A stretch of 64,000 bases of DNA from Sphingobacterium cellulitidis (GTDB taxonomy: Bacteria; Bacteroidota; Bacteroidia; Sphingobacteriales; Sphingobacteriaceae). Position 1 is the first letter of the stretch. Every line of letters starts with the position of its first letter. This document shows, one piece after another, positions 47,105 to 54,415 of the stretch. A program made the translations under genes and the position numbers. Under the pieces are notes generated by a model. The model was given only the letters and a program-made list of their open reading frames with translations. It did no database searches and had not been told where the DNA came from. Location: positions 186,001 to 250,000 of the forward strand of contig NOUX01000006.1 of NCBI GenBank assembly GCA_002245855.1, written 5' to 3'.

Positions 47105-48232
47105 TTATTCCACTATATTTTGATGACCATTATTTTCAGTATAGGCTTTTTCTTGATATAGGCCAAGTTTGCTAATGGTTGGAAGGTCATTGAAATTAAA
47201 TAAAAATGCTTCTTCACTGTCGGATAAGTTGACATGTTCATGCCAAGCCCAAGCAGGGACACAGAAGGTATCTCTTTCCTTCCAGTCATATCTCTTTCCG
47301 TCGATAATAGTATAACCTTTACCTTTTGCACATTGGTAGATAAAACTACCAGTATGTTTATGAGCTTTAGTTCTTTGGCCTGGTTTTAACATTTGCATTG
47401 CTGCACCCATGGTTTGCATTACGTGGCCACCTGTAAGTGGGTTTGAGTATTGCATGATTACACCGTCGAAAGGAGTACCATCTGATACTTTTCCAGCATT
47501 AACCAGTGCATTATAAGTACTTTCCCAAGAATATTTAAATAATGGAGAATATGGGTTATTCCATTCTCTATCGACAGGTATCAATCCGCTTCCGGAATAG
47601 CTCATTGGGGAATAATTCATTGGCACCACTTCTTCTTGACCATCTTCATCATCATATACCGCATAATCATTCGCTTCTAATGCATTCACCAAAGGAATAT
47701 CCAAGCCATCCATCCAGACACAAGTTTTTCCATCTGGGTCTACACCATGTTCATGCCAGGTGCTATTTGGGGTAATGACAAAATCATTGACACCGAGGGA
47801 TATTTTATTTCCATTGACTATGGTATAGCCTTTATCGCCTTCCATGATGAAGCGCAATGCTGCGGCTTTATGTCGATGTGCGGGAGTTGATTCTCCTGGT
47901 TGAGTTACCTGAATTCCTGCATATAACCATCCGCAGGCAGCTTTTACATTCGCTCTTTTTTTATTGATGAGGTAGACGACTCTTCTTCCGGCTTGTCCGG
48001 GGGTTACTAATCTTGCAGATTCTAATACAAGATCTCGGAGTTCGTCGTATTTCCAGAGCATTGGCACTGAGTTGGAAATAGGTTCCCAAGGTTCAATTTC
48101 ATTGGCTACGGTCCATAAAGCACCGGTATCCAATTCTGCAAGCTTACCATAATAAGCTTTTAATTCTTCATTATCTTGTACACGTGCTCTGCCGTAAACA
48201 TCATCTTTACCTTTATAAATGTTTGTTTCCAT
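47105..48232 (-). CDS. gentisate 1,2-dioxygenase-like bicupin ring-cleavage dioxygenase
   Basis: 375 aa with two cupin domains. The first reads TPAHRHKAAALRFIMEG, then TPNSTWHEHG, the gentisate dioxygenase iron-site pattern. The second reads KAHKHTGSFIYQCAKGKGY, then PAWAWHEHVN. Gentisate 1,2-dioxygenases use Fe(II) to open the ring between C1 and C2. 5-Hydroxyanthranilate and related 2-substituted 5-hydroxybenzoates are cleaved by relatives of the same fold, so the true substrate may carry an amino group. It lies 18 bp upstream of the FAH hydrolase and 26 bp after the nitrilase. Confidence 0.88.
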   Translation of the reverse strand: METNIYKGKDDVYGRARVQDNEELKAYYGKLAELDTGALWTVANEIEPWEPISNSVPMLWKYDELRDLVLESARLVTPGQAGRRVVYLINKKRANVKAACGWLYAGIQVTQPGESTPAHRHKAAALRFIMEGDKGYTIVNGNKISLGVNDFVITPNSTWHEHGVDPDGKTCVWMDGLDIPLVNALEANDYAVYDDEDGQEEVVPMNYSPMSYSGSGLIPVDREWNNPYSPLFKYSWESTYNALVNAGKVSDGTPFDGVIMQYSNPLTGGHVMQTMGAAMQMLKPGQRTKAHKHTGSFIYQCAKGKGYTIIDGKRYDWKERDTFCVPAWAWHEHVNLSDSEEAFLFNFNDLPTISKLGLYQEKAYTENNGHQNIVE

Positions 48233-48258
48233 GATGAGCTGGTTTTATAGTTTATAAT

Positions 48259-49302
48259 TTATGATTTATATGAATTCAAATTGGTCATATCCACCCATTG
48301 ATTTAAATCGGTTTCCTCAGATTGTAGATTCAAGGAGTTGTTGGGGTCGGCAAAATTGATTGCATTATTAGCAGTCATATTTACCTTCAGGTTGAAGATA
48401 TCAAATCTATTGTAATGACCGAGTAAATCATGCATTTGTTTTGGTTGAATACATTTTTCGAGGTCAATTTCTGCATATACAATTCCTTCATCATCTATTA
48501 TAGATTCTCCAATTTGTTGTCCATTAGGGTCTATAAAGCCAGAATAAGAGCTGTTTTTTCTGGTCAAGAGTTCTCTTGCATTCGGAACTTCTTTTTCAAA
48601 CATTTGAATAATTTCTTCTGAAATAGTTGAGCAAGAAGTAATCGTATATACCTTTCCTTCGAAAGAATGGGCTGCGGCTCTAATTTTAATTGCTTCAGCC
48701 ATATTGTAATCCGTTGGGGCAACAGGTAGGGCGATATAATTGGCGATGTGGATCAATTCACCTTGAGCCAATAGGGCAAATCTGGCTAAGGTATTGGTAT
48801 TCTCGCCACAAGCTAAAGCGCCTAAAGGACCCACACTAGTTTCATGAACTTTTAATGAAGAACCATCACCACCACTCCAGGTAAGTTTTTCAGCCCATGT
48901 AGGAACTAGTTTTCTATGTTTACCTAAGACCTTACCTTCATTATTGATGGTAATTATAGTATTATAAAGTGTTCCAACTTTTTCTTTTACGCGTTCATTT
49001 AAACCAATTACAACATTGATATCGTAGTCTTTTGCTGTTTGTGCTATTTTATCAATTTCAGGTCCGTCAGCTGTAATAGAATTCAAGTACAGTTTTTTAA
49101 ACCATTTACTGCCTTCGACTGGACTCATGATCCAATTCCAATAAGGGTAAGCCGAAATAAAAACTTCAGGGAAGGCAATTAGCTTGGCGCCATTGTCTGC
49201 TGCTTCTTTAATGATTGAACAAACCTTAGCCACAGTAGCGTCTACATTAAAGTAAACTGGAGAGGTCTGAACGGCAGCCGCTTTGAACTTAGGAAATTTC
49301 AT
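48259..49302 (-). CDS. nitrilase (carbon-nitrogen hydrolase family)
   Basis: 347 aa. The Glu-Lys-Cys triad is visible: FPEVFISAYPYWNW (Glu), HRKLVPTWAEK (Lys) and GALACGENTNTLARF (Cys). The Cys is followed by Gly-Glu rather than the common Trp-Glu, as in one branch of true nitrilases. Length and motifs favour nitrilase over amidase branches. It is the first gene of the leftward operon, with a promoter candidate just upstream. Its place in the pathway is not obvious. It could hydrolyse an indolic or arylaliphatic nitrile feeding into the locus, or remove nitrogen after ring cleavage; both are guesses. Confidence 0.88.
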   Translation of the reverse strand: MKFPKFKAAAVQTSPVYFNVDATVAKVCSIIKEAADNGAKLIAFPEVFISAYPYWNWIMSPVEGSKWFKKLYLNSITADGPEIDKIAQTAKDYDINVVIGLNERVKEKVGTLYNTIITINNEGKVLGKHRKLVPTWAEKLTWSGGDGSSLKVHETSVGPLGALACGENTNTLARFALLAQGELIHIANYIALPVAPTDYNMAEAIKIRAAAHSFEGKVYTITSCSTISEEIIQMFEKEVPNARELLTRKNSSYSGFIDPNGQQIGESIIDDEGIVYAEIDLEKCIQPKQMHDLLGHYNRFDIFNLKVNMTANNAINFADPNNSLNLQSEETDLNQWVDMTNLNSYKS

Positions 49303-49344
49303 GATGTCGTTTAAAGTTAATTAAGTTTATAATAATCTGTAATT

Positions 49345-49377
49345 CAAAACTACGAAATTAAATTCAACAATAACAAA
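49345..49377 (-). promoter_or_regulatory. candidate promoter of the leftward catabolic operon
   Basis: On the minus strand, TTTG (complement of 49374-49377), a 21-nt spacer and TAGTTTTG (complement of 49345-49352) fit the Bacteroidota -33/-7 pattern about 43 bp before the nitrilase start. Confidence 0.5.
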
Positions 49378-49387
49378 TAAAAAATGA

Positions 49388-49417
49388 CAATATTGAATTA
49401 TAGTGTATATATAACAC
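49388..49417. promoter_or_regulatory. candidate operator in the divergent control region
   Basis: Between the two promoters lie the palindrome CAATATTG (49388-49395) and the interrupted inverted repeat GTGT-N7-ACAC (49403-49417). Either could bind the IclR-type regulator. The assignment rests on position and symmetry only. Confidence 0.35.
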
Positions 49418-49444
49418 ATTAAATTCAGCTATTATGAAATTAAT

Positions 49445-49474
49445 TTTGCAATTCTAAAATTATATTTATATTTG
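49445..49474 (+). promoter_or_regulatory. candidate promoter of the rightward catabolic operon
   Basis: TTTG at 49445-49448, 18-nt spacer, TATATTTG at 49467-49474: an excellent match to TTTG-N17-20-TAnnTTTG, about 57 bp before the first gene. Confidence 0.68.
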
Positions 49475-49531
49475 TTCTAACAGCCAACTGAGGTTATCCA
49501 ATTTACGCCTTGGTTTATAAACACGATTATT

Positions 49532-50314
49532 ATGAGAAGCTTCGAGCAAAAGGTATGTCTTATTACAGGTGCCGCAACGATTGGTCTTGCGATTGCTGAA
49601 AAATTTATTCAATTAGGTGCCCATGTTGTGGTTGGTGCTTTGGATTTAGGTTCTGAGAGGGATTTTAAGAGTCAGTATGGGGATCAATTTGATTTTGTGA
49701 GCACAAATATCACTAGCGATTCAGCATTATCTAATCTATTAAACTTTTGTGTTGATAAATATGGTCGGGTTGATGTGTTGGTAAATTGTGCTGCCGCCTA
49801 CGGCGATGATGGTGCCTCTACCAGCCGGGAAACTTGGTTGAATACCTTAAATACCAATGTTGTATCAGCTGCCATATTTGGAGAAATGGTGCGTCCTTAT
49901 TTAAAACAGTCTGGTGGCAATATCATCAATATTGGTTCAGTTTCTGGTGTTTTTCCTCATATCCAACGGTGGTCCTATCCGGTTTCAAAAGCAGCACTAC
50001 TTCATTTGACAAAAACTCAGGCATTAGAATATGCGGCTGACAAGATTCGTGTTAATATGATCCGATTGGGTCATATCTGGTCATTGCCTTTTGAAGGGTT
50101 GACAAAGAACGATCGTGAGCATGCTAACCGGGTGACTAGTCCATTTAATTTAATGGATCGTGTTGCGAATGCTGAGGAGGTTGCGAATGTGGTTGCTTTT
50201 GTGGCTTCGGGTGAAGCTTCCTATATGACAGGGAGTGAGACGGTGGTAGATGGTGGCTATAGTGCGCAAGGGCCGGAGCAACATGATCCCTTGTTTCCAA
50301 AATTGGCGAAATAA
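49532..50314 (+). CDS. short-chain dehydrogenase/reductase, first gene of the indole-type operon
   Basis: 260 aa. Ser in GSVSGVFPH and Tyr-Lys in YPVSKAALL give the SDR catalytic set; NCAAAYG replaces the usual NNAG. The cofactor loop reads TGAATIG, one residue shorter than the normal TGxxxGIG. The C terminus SYMTGSETVVDGGYSAQGPEQHDP is typical. It starts the nine-gene rightward operon immediately before the monooxygenase and flavin reductase. The order SDR - flavin monooxygenase - flavin reductase parallels the iifBCD genes for indole oxidation in Acinetobacter, where the SDR oxidises the indole dihydrodiol. The same role is inferred here. Confidence 0.87.
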   Translation: MRSFEQKVCLITGAATIGLAIAEKFIQLGAHVVVGALDLGSERDFKSQYGDQFDFVSTNITSDSALSNLLNFCVDKYGRVDVLVNCAAAYGDDGASTSRETWLNTLNTNVVSAAIFGEMVRPYLKQSGGNIINIGSVSGVFPHIQRWSYPVSKAALLHLTKTQALEYAADKIRVNMIRLGHIWSLPFEGLTKNDREHANRVTSPFNLMDRVANAEEVANVVAFVASGEASYMTGSETVVDGGYSAQGPEQHDPLFPKLAK

Positions 50315-50345
50315 AAAGAATCCAAAATAAACAAAAGATAAGATT

Positions 50346-51590
50346 ATGAGAAGAATTGCAATCGTAGGAGCTGGCCAAGCGGGTTTACAAACAGCAATTG
50401 GTCTATTAAAAAACGGTGGTTATGAGGTTACTGTTTTTAGTAACCGGACTCCCGAACAAATAAGAACAGGAAAAGTAATGTCGAGTCAATGTATGTTTGA
50501 TATGGCGTTACAAAATGAACGTGAAATAGGAATAAATTATTGGGATGATTCCTGTCCTCCGGTTCAAGGATTAGGGGTAACTGTTCCTAATCCTGAGGTT
50601 CCTGGAGAGAAACTATTTACTTGGGCTGGCCGATTAACGCATGAGGCTCTGGCTGTTGACCAACGTATAAAGATGCCTAGGTTAATTGAAGAGGTTGAAA
50701 AGTTGGGTGGAAAATTTGTGATTGAAGATGTTGGAGTTCCAGAGATGGAACAGATGACTTTGGAATATGACTTAGTATTGGTTGCTGCGGGTAAGGGGGA
50801 TATTGTTAAGACCTTTGAGCGCGATGCCTCAAGAAGCCCTTTTGATGCTCCACAACGTGCTTTAGCATTGACCTATGTAAAAGGAATGGTTCCAAGCACT
50901 CCATTTTCTAAGGTTTCTTTTAATTTAATTCCGGGAGTAGGAGAATATTTTGTCTTTCCTTCCGAAACCATTAATGGCTATTGCGAAATTATGGTATTTG
51001 AAGGTATACCGGGTGGTCCGATGGATTGTTGGGCTGATGTGAAAACGCCAGAGGAACATTTGGAAAAAAGTTTATGGATTTTGAAGACCTTCTTGCCTTG
51101 GGAATATGAGCGTTGTTTGAATGTAACCTTAACTGATGATAATGGAATCCTAGCTGGGCGTTTTGCTCCAACGGTTCGTAAGCCTGTTGCTACATTACCA
51201 AATGGAGGTAAAGTTTTTGGTGTTGCAGATGTCGTGGTTGTTAATGATCCTATAACGGGTCAAGGGTCTAATAATGCGTCCAAGTGTAGCAAGGTTTATT
51301 TAGATGAAATCATTGCTCGGGGTGATGAAGCTTATACTGAGGAATGGATGAATGCGACTTTTGAGAAATATTACGATTACGCTCAAACGGTTACGAATTG
51401 GACAAATTCCATGTTGACTCCTCCCCCTCCACATATTTTAAATCTAATGGGAGCTGCTTCACAGGCGCAGTCTTTAGCGGATTTAATTGCAAATAATTTC
51501 AGTGATCCTTCGAAGTTTACCCCATGGTGGTTTGATGCAGGATTAACAGAGGAGGTAATTGCGACGCATGTTTCAAAAGTTATGAGTTAG
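50346..51590 (+). CDS. StyA-like flavin-dependent monooxygenase, probable indole monooxygenase
   Basis: 414 aa group E two-component monooxygenase. IAIVGAGQAGLQTAIGL (FAD-binding GxGxxG), DLVLVAAGKGDI, RSPFDAPQRALAL and DPITGQGSNNASK follow the styrene monooxygenase StyA layout. Aligned by eye to Pseudomonas StyA, the residues at StyA positions 46, 48, 50, 73 and 96 are Ser, Gln, Met, Val and Ala; position 76 is Leu. The indole-monooxygenase fingerprint, as I recall it, is S-Q-M-V/I-I-A against N-V-H-Y-H-S in styrene enzymes. Indole is thus the better-supported substrate. FADH2 would come from the reductase 18 bp downstream. Styrene-specific partners (isomerase, phenylacetaldehyde dehydrogenase) are absent. 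Confidence 0.87.
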   Translation: MRRIAIVGAGQAGLQTAIGLLKNGGYEVTVFSNRTPEQIRTGKVMSSQCMFDMALQNEREIGINYWDDSCPPVQGLGVTVPNPEVPGEKLFTWAGRLTHEALAVDQRIKMPRLIEEVEKLGGKFVIEDVGVPEMEQMTLEYDLVLVAAGKGDIVKTFERDASRSPFDAPQRALALTYVKGMVPSTPFSKVSFNLIPGVGEYFVFPSETINGYCEIMVFEGIPGGPMDCWADVKTPEEHLEKSLWILKTFLPWEYERCLNVTLTDDNGILAGRFAPTVRKPVATLPNGGKVFGVADVVVVNDPITGQGSNNASKCSKVYLDEIIARGDEAYTEEWMNATFEKYYDYAQTVTNWTNSMLTPPPPHILNLMGAASQAQSLADLIANNFSDPSKFTPWWFDAGLTEEVIATHVSKVMS

Positions 51591-51608
51591 CACAAAAAAT
51601 AAAGGATT

Positions 51609-52061
51609 ATGAGAGAGTTTAGAAATGCCTGCGGGAAATTTGCAACTGGGATTGTTGTGATTACGACAGAACATGAAGGTGTGGTGCATGGAATGACTGC
51701 TAATGGTTTCATGTCTGTATCATTGGATCCAAATCTAATATTGATATCCATTGATAATAATAAAAGGATGCATTCCTTATTAAAGGAGAGTAATAAATAT
51801 GCAATTAGCATCCTAGCGCATCATCAGGAGAAATGGAGCAGACATTTTTCTGGCTCTCCACAAGATGATTTCATAGTTGAATTCAAGGATTTTCATGGAG
51901 CAAAGGTTATTCCAGACGCGGTTGCCTATTTTGAGACCTCTGTTGTTTCGCAACATTTGGAAGGTGATCATACTTTATTTGTAGGTCGTGTAAATCACTT
52001 TGAATGCAATGAACAGGATCCTATTTTATATTGGAAAGGATCATATACAAAAATCAATTAA
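51609..52061 (+). CDS. flavin reductase (StyB/HpaC-like)
   Basis: 150 aa. FRNACGKFATGIVVITTEHEG, VHGMTANGFMSVSLDPNLILISID, then FVGRVNHFECNEQDPILYWKG are the flavin reductase-like FMN/FAD-binding signature. It supplies free reduced flavin to the StyA-like monooxygenase directly upstream, and possibly also to the LLM monooxygenase two genes later. The next gene starts 11 bp after its stop. Confidence 0.92.
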   Translation: MREFRNACGKFATGIVVITTEHEGVVHGMTANGFMSVSLDPNLILISIDNNKRMHSLLKESNKYAISILAHHQEKWSRHFSGSPQDDFIVEFKDFHGAKVIPDAVAYFETSVVSQHLEGDHTLFVGRVNHFECNEQDPILYWKGSYTKIN

Positions 52062-52072
52062 TTAAAAAAGAC

Positions 52073-54376
52073 ATGAAGATATCTGTAGTTGGTGGTGGGC
52101 CGGCAGGGATGTATTTTTCAATTCTTGTTAAGAAAGCATTGCCTCATGTTGAAATCAATATTTATGAGCAGAACAACATAACTGATTCTTTTGGGTTTGG
52201 GGTTGTTTTTTCAGATGAAACCTTGAGTGAGTTTTTAACCAAGGATGCTCGATCTTATGATTTAATTCGCAGTAAGTTTGCTTACTGGGATAACCTGGAT
52301 GTTTATCGTGATGGGGAGGTGGTTCGAATAACAGGTAATGGCTTTTGTGGTTGTTCTAGAAAAACATTATTAGAATTGCTTGCCCAACGTTGTCTTGAAG
52401 AAGGGGTGAATATACATTCTCGTCATCGGATTGAGGATTTATCGGAACTTTCAGATAGCGATATGATCATTGCAGCAGATGGTATCAATAGTTTAATTCG
52501 CTCAAAATTACAATCAGATTTTGAAACCACTGTAATTCCAAAGAAAAACAGATTTGTTTGGATGGGTTCTACGAAACCCTTGGATGCATTTACCTATTTT
52601 TTCAAAAACACCGAGTTTGGACCATTTGTAGCCCATAGTTATCAATATGAGGAAGGAATGAGTACTTGGGTTATTGAAACTACCGAGGAGGCGTTTCAAA
52701 ATGCAGGATTCGTAGTCGATGATGAAATTGGCACTAAGAAAAAGTTGGAGGATATATTTTCAAAGGAATTAGATGGTCATCCATTATTAACAAATAAATC
52801 TCATTGGCGGAGTTTTCCATTAATTACGAATAAAAAGTGGCATAAAGATAATGTCATTTTATTAGGGGATGCGGTTGCATCTGCCCATTTTTCAATTGGG
52901 TCCGGGACTAAGTTGGCGATGGAAGAAGCTATTGCCTTATCCAATTCAGTTATAGAAAATGAAGGCGATGTTCAAAAGATATTCGCTCATTATGAAGATA
53001 CCTTTAGACCTCGGGTTGAGTCGATCCAGAATGCGGCGAATATTTCAATGGCATGGTTTGAATCGATGGACAGACATATTAAGCAGCCTGATTTTATGGC
53101 TTTTGCATTTGATGTGATGTCTCGGTCAAGGAAAGTGACTTATGAAAACCAAGCCATTCGGGATGGTAGTTTTACGAGGAAAGTATTGGAGGCCTTTAAT
53201 CGTAGGCAGCAAACAGAATCGGGAAAATCACCTGCGTTTTGCCCTTTTAACTTACGCGAATTGCATTTGAATAACCGGGTTGTGATGAGTGCCATGGGCC
53301 AGTATGCGGCAGATGCCGGGGTGGTAAATGATTGGCATTTGATGCATTATGGCTCACGAGCAACAGCGGGGTTAGGATTGATTATGTCAGAAATGACGGC
53401 TGTTGATGTGGATGGGAGAATTAGTCCAAAATGCGCAGGGATTTATACTGAAGAGCAAGCAGATGCTTGGAAGCGCATTGTAGATTTTATTCATCAAAAT
53501 TCAGAAACTAAAATTGGGATTCAATTAGGCCATTCAGGTCGTAAAGGTTCAGTTTCGAGAACTTGGGAGGGAGGATTTCAACCTCTTGAGTCAAAAGATA
53601 GGTGGCAAGTGATTTCAGCATCAGATAAAGCATTTGGAATAGGTTATCAAATACCAAAAGCTATGGAAAAAGCGGATCTGGATTATGTCCTTCAGCAATT
53701 TACTGAAGCTGCCAAAAGAGCTGACCAAGTAGGTTTTGATATGATTGAATTGAGTGCATGTCATGGGATGTTATTAGGGTCATTTTTATCACCATTAACT
53801 AATCTGCGTACAGACGAGTATGGAGGTAGTTTGGATAATCGATTAAAATTTCCGTTGGAAGTGTTCAGAAGCATTCGTTCCGTTGTAGATTCTAGAAAAC
53901 CAATATCTGTAAAAATTTCTGTTGAGGATTGGAAAGAGGGTGGAAATACGATTGAAGAAGGAATAAAGATTGCCCAAGCGTTTAAAGATGCGGGGGTAGA
54001 TTTAATATCGGTGACTTCTGGCGGAACGGTTCCAGATCAAGTTACCAAAGAAGGTCCGATGTGGCAGGTTCCATTGGCAGATGCTATAAAGCATGATGTT
54101 GATATTCCAGTTATGGCCATAGGACAATTTACTACAATAGATCAAATTAATACAACTTTACTTGCGGATCGCGCAGACCTAGTTGCCTTGGGGAAAGCAA
54201 TGTTGGTCAATCCGGGTTTTGTGTTGCAAAGTGCAGCTTATGAGCAGGAGTCCTTAAACGGAATGATTCCAGGCCCATATCAGGTTGGAGTTTCGCAATT
54301 ATATAAGAGCCAGCAATGGATGCGTCGTGAGTTTGAGAAGATGAAAGTCGCCTTAAAACCGCAAAGTCATAAGTAG
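52073..54376 (+). CDS. bifunctional aryl-CoA monooxygenase/Old Yellow Enzyme (2-aminobenzoyl-CoA or salicylyl-CoA 5-hydroxylase type)
   Basis: 767 aa from the ATG at 52073. Residues about 1-385 form a PHBH-fold FAD monooxygenase: VVGGGPAGMYFSI, IIAADGINSLIRSKL, VILLGDAVASAHFSIGSGTKLAMEEA. From about 393 to the end lies an Old Yellow Enzyme FMN domain: LNNRVVMSAMGQY, IGIQLGHSGRKGS, ELSACHGMLLGSFLSPLTN, TDEYGGSLDNR. This fusion is characteristic of 2-aminobenzoyl-CoA monooxygenase/reductase and of proteins annotated bifunctional salicylyl-CoA 5-hydroxylase/oxidoreductase, which oxygenate C5 of an aryl-CoA thioester. Given the indole signature and IorAB nearby, anthraniloyl-CoA is the preferred substrate (inference). 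Confidence 0.88.
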   Translation: MKISVVGGGPAGMYFSILVKKALPHVEINIYEQNNITDSFGFGVVFSDETLSEFLTKDARSYDLIRSKFAYWDNLDVYRDGEVVRITGNGFCGCSRKTLLELLAQRCLEEGVNIHSRHRIEDLSELSDSDMIIAADGINSLIRSKLQSDFETTVIPKKNRFVWMGSTKPLDAFTYFFKNTEFGPFVAHSYQYEEGMSTWVIETTEEAFQNAGFVVDDEIGTKKKLEDIFSKELDGHPLLTNKSHWRSFPLITNKKWHKDNVILLGDAVASAHFSIGSGTKLAMEEAIALSNSVIENEGDVQKIFAHYEDTFRPRVESIQNAANISMAWFESMDRHIKQPDFMAFAFDVMSRSRKVTYENQAIRDGSFTRKVLEAFNRRQQTESGKSPAFCPFNLRELHLNNRVVMSAMGQYAADAGVVNDWHLMHYGSRATAGLGLIMSEMTAVDVDGRISPKCAGIYTEEQADAWKRIVDFIHQNSETKIGIQLGHSGRKGSVSRTWEGGFQPLESKDRWQVISASDKAFGIGYQIPKAMEKADLDYVLQQFTEAAKRADQVGFDMIELSACHGMLLGSFLSPLTNLRTDEYGGSLDNRLKFPLEVFRSIRSVVDSRKPISVKISVEDWKEGGNTIEEGIKIAQAFKDAGVDLISVTSGGTVPDQVTKEGPMWQVPLADAIKHDVDIPVMAIGQFTTIDQINTTLLADRADLVALGKAMLVNPGFVLQSAAYEQESLNGMIPGPYQVGVSQLYKSQQWMRREFEKMKVALKPQSHK

Positions 54377-54415
54377 CATTTGATTCAATTAAAAGACTAA
54401 CCAAATTATATAACT

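Noticed and set aside
49532..52061. A styrene degradation operon
   Set aside because: No styrene oxide isomerase or phenylacetaldehyde dehydrogenase, and the StyA-like active-site residues match the indole-monooxygenase pattern.
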